Below are positions 6,646 to 14,900 of a stretch of DNA of 19,201 nt, piece by piece (position 1 is the stretch's first letter; each line of letters begins with the position of its first letter). The position numbers and the translations under genes are program-made. The notes beneath the pieces were generated by a model, which searched no databases, was not told where the DNA came from, and saw only the letters and a program-made list of their open reading frames with translations. This DNA comes from an uncultured Acetatifactor sp. (lineage in GTDB: Bacteria > Bacillota > Clostridia > Lachnospirales > Lachnospiraceae): NCBI GenBank assembly GCA_910584435.1, contig CAJUAP010000014.1:54555-73755 (forward strand), given 5' to 3'.

Positions 6646-8460
6646 ATGACGCGCAGGATACAAATTGCGGTGGTGGACAGTGGAGTTAGAACAGATCATC
6701 CGGCTTTTGGAAACAAAAAGCCGGATGTTGTACGGTACAGCGGACTTCGGGACGGAGAGGGCACATGCGGACATGGCACTGCCGTGTATCATATTATCAG
6801 TAAGATCGAGTCAACAGCGGATATTATTAACTTTCAGATTACGAACAGGGAAGGTGAAATTGAAGAAGATGTTCTCATAAAATGTCTCACTGACATCAGA
6901 GACAATTACAATGTGGATATCATTAATCTCAGCCTTGGACTAAGCTTGTGTGAGAATATTCATCAGCTGAAGAGCATTTGTGACGATTTGATCTCAAAGG
7001 GAGTCATCATTGTCAGCGCTTTTGATAATGTGGGTTCCATTTCATATCCTGCCGGTTTTCCTGGTGTTATTGGTGTTACTTCAGCAGATGTCTGCAGAAA
7101 AATAAACGATTTTGTGATTTTTGATGATACGGTTTTAAATATAGGGGCAAAGGGAAACTTACAAAGGCTGGCATGGGATACACCGGATTATATTATGCTT
7201 GACGGAAACAGTTTCGCATGTGCCCATACCACAGTTCAGGCGGCCCGTTTTCTCTCGGAAGGAGCCTCCGGTTTTGAGCAGATTATGAATAAATTCAGAG
7301 AGACGGCTTTGGCAGTTTCTACGAATCATCTTACGGAAAATAAAAAGATGAAAACAGAAATAATGAAATCTGAAATAATGGAATCTGAGATAATGAAAAT
7401 CAAAAAAGCAATCCTTTTTCCCTTTAATAAAGAAATGCACAGTATCATCAGATTTCATGACATGCTTTCTTTTGAGGTCGCAGGAGTATACGATATTAAG
7501 GAATCTGCCCGCATAGGATCAACCACAGCTCATATCATGAAGGCGGAGGTGATTTCTTATCCGATAAAATGCATCAGTGATATTGACTGGGATTCTTTTG
7601 ATACGATTATTATCGGCAATCTGCCTCAGCAGGGAGCTTCTGTCTTCTCTTCGGCAAGAGAAAGGCTGATACAAAAGGCTGTTTTATTGGGGAAAAACAT
7701 ATTTTCTTTTGACGATTTACAGGAAAAGTATGACTATAAATATTTGTTCTGCCCGGCAGTCAGGCGGACACAGCTGCCCGTGGATCGTTTTGGAAAACTG
7801 TACAGAATTTCCAAACCTGTTCTGGGAGTGTACGGAACCAGTTCAGCACAGGGGAAGTTTACACTGCAATTGGAATTGAGAAGAAAATTTCAGGAGAATG
7901 GATATACGGTGGGACAAATCGGGACAGAGCCAAGTGCTCTGCTGTTTGGTATGGATTATGTATACCCAATGGGGTTAAACAATTCTGTATATATTGGTGA
8001 GCATGATGCTGTCAGGTATCTTAATGAATGTATGAATGAACTGTGCCAGAGGGACTGCGATATTATTCTAACAGGTTCACAGGCATCTGTGCTGCCCTTT
8101 GATACAGGAAATATTGGTCTGTTTCCATTGAGGCAATTTGTCTTTCTGATGGGAACACAGCCGGATGCGGTTGTACTATGTGTAAATCCGTATGACGAAT
8201 TGGATTATATAGAGAGAAGTATTCATTTCCTGGAAGCAGGCGTTGCCTGCGAGGTCATTGCCATATGTGTGTTTCCCATGACGGTGAAAAAGAACTGGTC
8301 GGGAATATATCACACAAAGGAGGTATTGAGTGAGGCGGAATATCAAACGATGAAAGAATTATTAACGTGCAGATTCTCAGTACCGGTGTATCGTCTGGGT
8401 GATGCAGATGATATCACAGAACTGTTTGAGAATATCCTTACCTTTTTCTCCGGAGACTAA
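6646..8460 (+). CDS. Fusion: subtilisin-like S8 protease + DUF1611-like P-loop peptide maturation domain
   Basis: This 604-residue protein has two parts. Residues 1-225 are a minimal S8 subtilase with Asp11 in VVDSG, His43 in GHGTAV, oxyanion Asn128 in SAFDNVG and catalytic Ser189 in GNSFACAH. It has no signal peptide or pro-region, so it should act in the cytoplasm. A linker of EIM repeats (about 235-252) follows. Residues 253-604 begin KKAILFPFNKE and contain a P-loop-like GTSSAQGKFT (397-406), as in DUF1611-type NTP-binding proteins; I recall this part as the TIGR04066 'peptide maturation system' family, from memory. The S8 part probably removes the leader of the Cys-rich peptides; the job of the second part is unknown. 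AAGGAG at 6631-6636 lies inside the end of the exporter gene, so the two genes are coupled. Confidence 0.85.
   Translation: MTRRIQIAVVDSGVRTDHPAFGNKKPDVVRYSGLRDGEGTCGHGTAVYHIISKIESTADIINFQITNREGEIEEDVLIKCLTDIRDNYNVDIINLSLGLSLCENIHQLKSICDDLISKGVIIVSAFDNVGSISYPAGFPGVIGVTSADVCRKINDFVIFDDTVLNIGAKGNLQRLAWDTPDYIMLDGNSFACAHTTVQAARFLSEGASGFEQIMNKFRETALAVSTNHLTENKKMKTEIMKSEIMESEIMKIKKAILFPFNKEMHSIIRFHDMLSFEVAGVYDIKESARIGSTTAHIMKAEVISYPIKCISDIDWDSFDTIIIGNLPQQGASVFSSARERLIQKAVLLGKNIFSFDDLQEKYDYKYLFCPAVRRTQLPVDRFGKLYRISKPVLGVYGTSSAQGKFTLQLELRRKFQENGYTVGQIGTEPSALLFGMDYVYPMGLNNSVYIGEHDAVRYLNECMNELCQRDCDIILTGSQASVLPFDTGNIGLFPLRQFVFLMGTQPDAVVLCVNPYDELDYIERSIHFLEAGVACEVIAICVFPMTVKKNWSGIYHTKEVLSEAEYQTMKELLTCRFSVPVYRLGDADDITELFENILTFFSGD
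7357..7401 (+). repeat. 15-bp in-frame tandem repeat (interdomain linker)
   Basis: Three copies of a 15-bp unit (7357-7371, 7372-7386, 7387-7401), related to GAAATAATGAAATCT, encode the EIMKS/EIMES/EIMKI linker between the protease and P-loop domains. Copy number could vary between strains. Confidence 0.75.
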
Positions 8461-8539
8461 GGTTTTTCTATGAAATAGAGATACGAAAGCAGGTGTGTTG
8501 AAATTAATCCTAATATACCATTACATATAATTCCTGATA

Positions 8540-8581
8540 TTCACGCAGATGAACAAGCTGTTCACGCGGATGGACAAGCAG
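8540..8581 (+). repeat. 21-bp tandem duplication before the second radical SAM gene
   Basis: Two copies of a 21-bp unit (8540-8560 and 8561-8581) differ at three positions. Each begins TTCACGC and contains GATG-ACAAGC. They lie immediately upstream of the start codon of the HemN-like gene and in its frame would read HADEQAV/HADGQAE. Confidence 0.75.
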
Positions 8582-8586
8582 AGAGG

Positions 8587-9723
8587 ATGCAGAATGTTAC
8601 TTTACGCAATACTGCTGAGGAGACTTATTCGTTGTATATACATTTCCCGTTCTGCATCAGGAAATGTCCCTTTTGTCCTATCAAAACAGTGCCATATAGC
8701 GCAGAATCAGCTTCCGCATATGTCACTGCACTAAAGAGTGAAATAGCCTGGGCTTTGAAATCGGCAAAATACCGGGGGGTTAAGGTGGACTGCATCCATT
8801 TTGGAGGAGGAACGCCTTCTTTATTGAAAGTAAGCGAGCTGGACAGTATTCTTAACATGATTCGTAAGTTTACAGACATTGAGGAGTCTGAAGTCGTGTT
8901 TGAAGTACATCCTAAATTCATGACAGATGGATTACTGTCATATTTGTCCGGTCTGAAATACAGTACAGTCAATTTGGGCGTTCAGAGTTTTAATGATGCA
9001 GTGCTTTGTTCTATGAACCGATATTACCGTAAAGACGATATACTGCGCATGATTGAAAAAGCAAAATGCATGGTTCATGCTGTCGGCATTGACTATATCT
9101 GCGGCTGGTCAGATTCAGATCTTAAGGATCTGGAAAATGATTTCATATATATCAAACAAATCAAACCGGATCACATTTCTCAATATCCTTTATATATACA
9201 TTCCACCTGTATTGATGATAGTAACGAAATAGATAAGATAAAGCTTAACGCTGTGTTTGAGTCATTTTTGACGGATATGGGATACCGGCGGTATTCTGTT
9301 TTCCATTATGAAAATGGCGAAATCATATCACATAAATATGGGCGTATGCAGCTGAACGGAGGAAAGTGGATTGGTTTTGGTGCAGGAGCTTATACATATC
9401 TGGGAAATATTATGCGTATGAATGCTCATGTACCTGAGTATTTAAAAGGAAATTTTGTATCAATGGAAGATAGATTAGATGATATGGGGCGCTTTTTATG
9501 GGAGTTCTTATTTCTGCTCAGAACGACTTCCGTCTCAAGGGAAAATATTATAAGAAAATATGGGCGGGCTATTGAATCTGATTTGGACAGTCTGATTCGG
9601 AAGCTTCTGGATTATGATTATATTAAGTCCATGCAGGATATGAATTTAACATGGAAGGGAATCATTCATCTAAATTATGTTGAGCAGATAGTTACGAGTA
9701 TTTTTCTGAAGGATGACAACTAA
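8587..9723 (+). CDS. HemN/HemW-like radical SAM enzyme of the peptide cluster
   Basis: This 378-residue enzyme has the HemN-type opening YIHFPFCIRKCPFC, with cluster ligands Cys23, 27 and 30, and GGGTPS at 73-78. Later HemN-like features are NLGVQSFND and IGFGAGAY. True coproporphyrinogen oxidases carry this layout, but the position in a peptide cluster suggests a tailoring enzyme. HemN-like class C radical SAM methyltransferases act in thiopeptide pathways, so carbon methylation of the peptide or of a carrier-bound group is a reasonable guess. The start is uncertain: ATG 8587 touches the purine run AGAGAGG directly, with no normal spacing. The frame is open upstream to 8479 but has no ATG, GTG or TTG there. 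It is the last gene of the cluster and is followed by a terminator. Confidence 0.75.
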   Translation: MQNVTLRNTAEETYSLYIHFPFCIRKCPFCPIKTVPYSAESASAYVTALKSEIAWALKSAKYRGVKVDCIHFGGGTPSLLKVSELDSILNMIRKFTDIEESEVVFEVHPKFMTDGLLSYLSGLKYSTVNLGVQSFNDAVLCSMNRYYRKDDILRMIEKAKCMVHAVGIDYICGWSDSDLKDLENDFIYIKQIKPDHISQYPLYIHSTCIDDSNEIDKIKLNAVFESFLTDMGYRRYSVFHYENGEIISHKYGRMQLNGGKWIGFGAGAYTYLGNIMRMNAHVPEYLKGNFVSMEDRLDDMGRFLWEFLFLLRTTSVSRENIIRKYGRAIESDLDSLIRKLLDYDYIKSMQDMNLTWKGIIHLNYVEQIVTSIFLKDDN

Positions 9724-9764
9724 ACTCCAGGACTTTTATTTATACCGGAGAGGCCGGACAGCGT

Positions 9765-9798
9765 AACAGTTCAGACAGGACACGGAACTGTTGTTTTT
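9765..9798 (+). terminator. Terminator closing the peptide cluster
   Basis: AACAGTTC (9765-9772) pairs with GAACTGTT (9785-9792) and is followed by GTTTTT (9793-9798). It lies 41 bases after the stop of the HemN-like gene. Its left arm repeats the hairpin sequence found at 4676-4693 with one mismatch. Confidence 0.6.
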
Positions 9799-9823
9799 GT
9801 GCAAAAGACTTGCAGAAAGGCTG

Positions 9824-9857
9824 TTGACATGAAAGAATAAATATAATAACCTATAAA
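9824..9857 (+). promoter_or_regulatory. Possible promoter region of the moxR operon
   Basis: A perfect TTGACA stands at 9824-9829. TATAAT (9842-9847) is only 12 bases further and TATAAA (9852-9857) is 22 bases further, so neither gives the usual 17-base spacing. A promoter is expected here because a terminator precedes and moxR follows, but the exact elements are unsure. Confidence 0.35.
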
Positions 9858-9935
9858 AGAAAGGCAGCATCTTCAGGAACATCATTCTAAGGACTGGAAA
9901 TTTCACCGCCGGGAACATGAAACAGGAGGAAGCTT

Positions 9936-10892
9936 ATGTCGGATATAGAATTATATCAGCAGAAAATCAAAGAGTGCGAAGAGGAAATCGGTAAGGGAAT
10001 CATAGGGCAGAAGGACATCATCCGACAGGTGATGCTGGCATTGCTTTCCGGAGGAAATGTACTGCTGGAAGGTATGCCGGGGCTGGGGAAAACAATGCTG
10101 GTGCGTACCATCGGCCAGGTATTCAGGCTTTCTTTCAAAAGGATTCAGTTTACGCCGGATCTGATGCCCAGTGATGTGACGGGAACCAATATCATGGTAA
10201 AGGAAGAGGGGAAAAGCAGCTTCCGATTCCAGCAAGGGCCGATTTTCGCGAACCTGGTGCTGGCGGATGAGATTAACCGGGCAACGCCCAAGACCCAGTC
10301 GGCATTGCTTGAGGCCATGCAGGAGCACACAGTCACTGTAGGGAACGAGAGCCATTGCCTGGAAGAGCCGTTTCTGGTGCTGGCAACCCAGAACCCCATC
10401 GAGCAGGAGGGTACGTATCCCCTGCCGGAGGCACAGCTGGATCGATTTATGTTCAAGGTATTGGTCACATTTCCAAGCAAAGAGGAATTACGTGGCATTG
10501 TAGAGCTTACCGAGGGGCAGGAACCGCCGGAAATTCATAGTCTGATGGACGGAGAAGCGTTGATGAAGGCGCGGAAGCTCATTGCACAGATGCCCATTGC
10601 AGACGCTGTGATGAATTACATTTTAGATCTTGTGATGGCAACACATGAAGGCAATCCCTATATTCGGGAAGGGGCCAGTCCTCGTGCGGCCCAGGCAATT
10701 ATCCGCGCATCCAGGGCAAGGGCTTTTGCGGAGGGAAGGCTGAATGTATCTTTTGAGGATGTGAAGAGTGTGGCATATCCGGTGCTTCGGCATCGCATTT
10801 TGCTGAATTTTGATGCAATTTCGGAAGGAATTGCGGAGGATGAGATTATCCGGCATATCATAGAGGCAAAGGAAAAGAATTTGTACGCTTAA
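9936..10892 (+). CDS. MoxR-family AAA+ ATPase
   Basis: This 318-residue AAA+ protein has Walker A GMPGLGKT (46-53), Walker B LADEINRA (109-116) and the family-typical LATQNPIEQEGTYPLPEAQLDRF (149-171). MoxR ATPases act as chaperones that help load metal or assemble VWA-domain partners, and here a DUF58 protein and a large VWA protein follow directly. Length and motifs are complete, so it should be active. AGGAGGA at 9924-9930 supports the start. The codons are visibly GC-richer than those of the preceding peptide cluster. It most likely belongs to a housekeeping-type membrane or envelope locus and not to the peptide pathway. Confidence 0.93.
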   Translation: MSDIELYQQKIKECEEEIGKGIIGQKDIIRQVMLALLSGGNVLLEGMPGLGKTMLVRTIGQVFRLSFKRIQFTPDLMPSDVTGTNIMVKEEGKSSFRFQQGPIFANLVLADEINRATPKTQSALLEAMQEHTVTVGNESHCLEEPFLVLATQNPIEQEGTYPLPEAQLDRFMFKVLVTFPSKEELRGIVELTEGQEPPEIHSLMDGEALMKARKLIAQMPIADAVMNYILDLVMATHEGNPYIREGASPRAAQAIIRASRARAFAEGRLNVSFEDVKSVAYPVLRHRILLNFDAISEGIAEDEIIRHIIEAKEKNLYA

Positions 10893-10931
10893 TAAAAGAA
10901 GTTCTATATTTGAAAAAAGGAAAGAATCTGT

Positions 10932-10964
10932 ATGTCTGAAAAGAAAGAGAAGGTATATGCTTGA
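10932..10964 (+). CDS. Possible 10-codon upstream ORF overlapping the DUF58 start
   Basis: ATG 10932 reads MSEKKEKVYA and stops at 10962-10964, overlapping the DUF58 start codon (10957) by 8 bases. A purine-rich AAAAAGGAAAG lies at about 10914-10924. It could couple translation of the DUF58 gene to an upstream start, or it may be chance. No function is suggested by the peptide itself. Confidence 0.25.
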   Translation: MSEKKEKVYA

Positions 10965-11979
10965 CGGAAAATTTTATGATATTTTGTCCAGGCTGCGTCT
11001 TCAGATGGCGCACAAGAGCAGTTTGAATATGTCCGGCAGCCGCAAATCCGTGCAGAAGGGGATTTCGGCAGAATTTTCGGACTTTCGGGAATATATGCCG
11101 GGGGATGATCTGCGCCGTATGGACTGGAATGTGTATGCAAGACTGGACAAATTATATATTCGGGAATATATGGAAGAGAAGGAGGCAATTGTGTCCGTTC
11201 TCATCGATACCAGCGCTTCCATGGATTACGGTGCAGAAAGCAAGGCAGAGCTGGCATCTGATCTGGCGGCAGTGGTGGGTTTCCTGGCGTTGAATAACAT
11301 GGACAGGCTGATGCTCTATGATATGAAGGATATGGGGAGGGCATTATCTGTGGGCGGCGGGAGAAATGCCTTCTCAAAGGTGCTTCGCTGGCTGGAAGGT
11401 CTGTCCTTTTCGGGAGAAGTTGATATGCTGTCCGCAGTGAGGAAAATGCGTCTTCGCGGGCCGGGGGTAACTGTGATAATCAGTGATTTTCTGCATCCGG
11501 ATATGGCGGGGGTATCTGTGGAAACGGACATGGAAGGAAAGCATGAAAGGAAATCTTATAGAGGTAATTTCTTAAAATCAAGAGCTGCACAGAAATCAGA
11601 TGATATACAGAAGTCAGATGACATGCAGGATTCAAATGGTATACAGAAGTCGGCCGGCGGGCATACCAGTTATGAAAAGCTGCTGCAGTATTTAGATTAC
11701 TGTAAGCAGCGTCCGGTGATTCTGCACACTCTGGCGGAGGAAGAACTTCATATTACTTTGGAGGGAGCGCTGAATCTGATAGATGCAGAAAATAATTCCA
11801 GGCTGAGGCTGACCATGGATGCCGGAACCATTGACTGTTATGAGAAGGAACTGAAAGGGTTTACGGAGCGTATGAAGAAAGGCTGTGCATCAGGCAGGGG
11901 CGCTTATGTGCTCTGCAGCACAGGAAGAGACAGGAAACAGCTTGTGTTTGAGGATTTAAGGGTGATTTATGATATTTGA
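10957..11979 (+). CDS. DUF58 / VWA-type protein
   Basis: This 340-residue protein shows the DUF58 hallmark in EFSDFREYMPGDDLRRMDWN (about 46-65). A VWA-like MIDAS follows, DTSASMDYG (from 88). It is the usual partner of MoxR in BatA/aerotolerance-type loci; the pair is thought to assemble or regulate VWA proteins at the membrane. AGAGAAGG at about 10945-10952 supports the start. An extra hydrophilic segment (about 185-230) rich in QKSDD repeats interrupts the domain between ISDFLHPD and LLQYLDYCKQ, and it corresponds to an 18-bp DNA repeat. The gene overlaps the next one by 11 bases, so the two are translationally coupled. Confidence 0.88.
   Translation: MLDGKFYDILSRLRLQMAHKSSLNMSGSRKSVQKGISAEFSDFREYMPGDDLRRMDWNVYARLDKLYIREYMEEKEAIVSVLIDTSASMDYGAESKAELASDLAAVVGFLALNNMDRLMLYDMKDMGRALSVGGGRNAFSKVLRWLEGLSFSGEVDMLSAVRKMRLRGPGVTVIISDFLHPDMAGVSVETDMEGKHERKSYRGNFLKSRAAQKSDDIQKSDDMQDSNGIQKSAGGHTSYEKLLQYLDYCKQRPVILHTLAEEELHITLEGALNLIDAENNSRLRLTMDAGTIDCYEKELKGFTERMKKGCASGRGAYVLCSTGRDRKQLVFEDLRVIYDI
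11590..11655 (+). repeat. 18-bp in-frame tandem repeat inside the DUF58 gene
   Basis: About three and a half copies of an 18-bp unit (from 11590, 11608, 11626 and 11644) beginning CAGAA/CAGGA encode QKSDDI, QKSDDM, QDSNGI and QKS. They lie in a surface-type insertion of the VWA-like domain. Confidence 0.75.
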
Positions 11980-14900
11980 GAGTGTATGGCCGCTGGCGCT
12001 GCTGTCCGCAGTACCGGTGGTGATTATTTTATATCTGTTAAAACCGAAAGGAAAGGATTACAGAATATCCTCTAACCTCTTATGGAATCAATTATTCCGC
12101 AATCAGCAGTCCAAGACATTCCTGGAGAAATTTATTCACAATATTCTGATGTATCTCCAGATTTTAATGATACTGCTGCTGGTGCTGGCTCTGATGTCCC
12201 CATATATTCACAGGGAAGGTGTGAGCAGAGGGAACGTGATCCTGGTCTTTGATACCAGCGGAAGTATGCAGCATGATGCGGGAAAGGGCAGGACGCGTAT
12301 GGAAGAGGCGCTGGAAGAGGCCGGAAGCCTGATTGCCTCTTCGGAGGAGACGGCGTTTTCCATTATTACAAGTGACTGTATGGGCACCAATCTGCTTGCG
12401 GTGGGGGTAAGAGATAAGGAAAGCCTTTATAAGGTGCTGCATCAGGTGGAGTGCTGTGACGGACCCGGCAATCTGCAGGGGGCGGAAAGCGTGGTGGAGA
12501 CCCTGCGCGGGGCAGCCGTGGAATCCGAAGGAAATACATCTGCGGCAGAGGTCATTGTGTATACGGATGGCAATAGCGCGGAAGAGGCTGTGAGCTTCGC
12601 AGATTTTTTTGATGCACAGGTTGTTGTGCTGGGAGATGCGGTGAGCAATGTGGCCAATAATTTTCTCTCCTATGTGGATGCTGATTCTGCGGCGGGGCCG
12701 GATGCAGCGGCAGAGGCAAATGCTGCGGCAGGAATAAATTCTGCGGACGGGGGGCGAAATATCGTTTGTGCTTCCAGCCTCACCAATTACAGTGACGTAG
12801 ACGCTTCTATGGAAGTCAGTCTGTATGCGGGAGACAGGCTGCAGGAGATAAAACAGCTGACCATTGGGGCAGGAGAGACTACGCTCTGCTTTTTTGAAGC
12901 GATGCTGTGGAAGGGAGAATCCCTGCGCAGTGAGATTGGTTCCGTGAAATTTGCAGGAAAAGAAGAAGGAGATTCCCTTGAAAATGACAATGTGGCTTAT
13001 GCGATTCCAGGCCAGGACAGCCAAATGGAGGCTGTACTCATTGGAAACGGCAATACTTACCTGGAAAAGGCGTATCAGGCAGTTACGGGAATGCACCTGA
13101 CGAAGGCAGCAAATGAAAGTGTGCTTCTGTCGGATATGCCGGGTGATGGTGATGCCGCACAGTCCATACGGATTTATGATGCAGGGCAGACATGCAGTGA
13201 GTGGGAATCCGTCAGTAAAATGGTATTTTGTGACAGCGTGAATGCCGTGGATACGGTAGAGCGCGTATTGCTTACCGTGACAGGCTGCGATTTAACTTCA
13301 GGGTTATCGTCTTTTGCCATTGGCGTCAATGAGACCAAAGTGTATGAAATTCCGGAATGGGGAACCGGCTTTCTGTGGGCAGGGGAGGAATGTGCCGGTT
13401 ATTATGGGGAACACAATGGTGTGAAAACCGTGGTGGCGGGCTTTGATATCCGTGAATCAGATTTCCCGTTAAAGGCGGAATTCCCCATATTTATGTCCAA
13501 TGCACTTCATTTCCTGGGGGAGACTGCCCTGCTGGCAGGCAATATCTATACTGCAGGCGACAGGGTGCTGTTCCACCCACAGGCGGATTTTGATGTGAAT
13601 ACATTGACTGCGGAAACGAAGAAAGCAGGTCTCTATGAGGTGGAGGCCGGTGGGATTACAGAACGGTATGTGGTGAGGTTTGCCACAGGAAGCCAGTCGG
13701 ACGGACGGATGACGGCAGAGGGAACCGCTTCAGATACTTCTTACAGCACTTTACTGGTGAAAAAGCAGCTGCGCAGCTGGGTGCTGGCGCTGGTGTTGCT
13801 TCTTATGGCGGCGGAATGGTTCCTGTATCTGCGTCAGACCCGTTACCGCGGCAGATTTTATCTGGGAGTGCGGATAGTCGGCGCGGCAGCGATACTGCTG
13901 GCCTTATTTGGTGTGTCCATTTATAAACGTGACAGAGCGAATACCACGATTTTCCTGGTGGATATCTCCAACAGCAATGAGCAGAATCTTGCGGCAATGG
14001 AAACTTATCTGGATAATGCGCTTCAGGAAATGCCCAGGGACAATCAATATGGAATCGTGACTTTCGGGAAAAATTCTCTGGTAGAGCAGTTCTTAACCAA
14101 GGAGGATCATTTTTCACAGATTATGTCGCTGCCGGATAAGACGGCAACGAATTTTGAGACTGCCGTTTCCAGGGCATTGGCAATGATTCCCGCGGAGGGT
14201 GCCGGACGGGTGGTGATTCTGACAGACGGCAAGGAGACAAAGGGGGATCTGGCAAATACGGCTTCCGCCATTGCGTCCAGGCAGATAGAGCTTCTGGCAT
14301 ATGTATATGAGGTGGACCAGGGTAAGGATGCCTATATAGAGAACGTAGAGCTTCCAAGTTATCTGTATCAGGGAGATGCATATTCCATGACTGTGACGGT
14401 GGAGAGCAATTACGAGACGGATGCCCGGATTCAGATTTGGATGGGCACCATACAGACAGCCGAGTATGAGGTGCATTTGAACCGCGGCGCCAATCAGTTC
14501 CGGTTCCGTCAAACGGTTATGGGAGAAAGCGTGGAGAGCTTCCAGGTCAGGGTGGCAGCGGAAGGGGATACCTGTGAGGAGAACAACAGTTATCATGCGT
14601 ATTCCGTGGTGGATTCCGTGCCAAAGGTGCTGTTGGTTACCGGTATGAAGGAGGACAGCAGCGTTTACGAGAATCTGCTCCGCACTGCCAACTGCAATTA
14701 TCAGAGAGTATCCGCCATCAATGCGCCGGATACCTTGGAGAAAATGCTGGAATTCAAGAGCATTGTGCTGCAGAATGTGTATCTGTCGGATCTGCCGGAG
14801 GGCTTTCTGGACAATGTGGACACATATGTAAAGGATTACGGATGTGGTTTGGTATGCTGCGGCGGAGAAGACAGTTATGCCCTGGGCGGTTATCGTGAGA

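Noticed and set aside
6064..6792. Long antisense frame of 242 codons across the exporter and protease genes
   Set aside because: It is the reverse strand of two well supported genes, has no ribosome site and shows no domain.
8549..8734. A 61-codon frame overlapping the start of the HemN-like gene
   Set aside because: It lies in another frame over the conserved CxxxCxxC region, has no domain and comes partly from the 21-bp duplication.
662..9723. tRNA genes, integrase or transposase around the cluster
   Set aside because: None was found on either strand by reading; the cassette idea therefore rests on composition and flanking genes only.
12164..13096. Antisense frame of 310 codons inside the large VWA gene
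   Set aside because: It is a shadow of the GC-rich coding strand; its composition is rich in His, Ile and Arg and no motif is seen.
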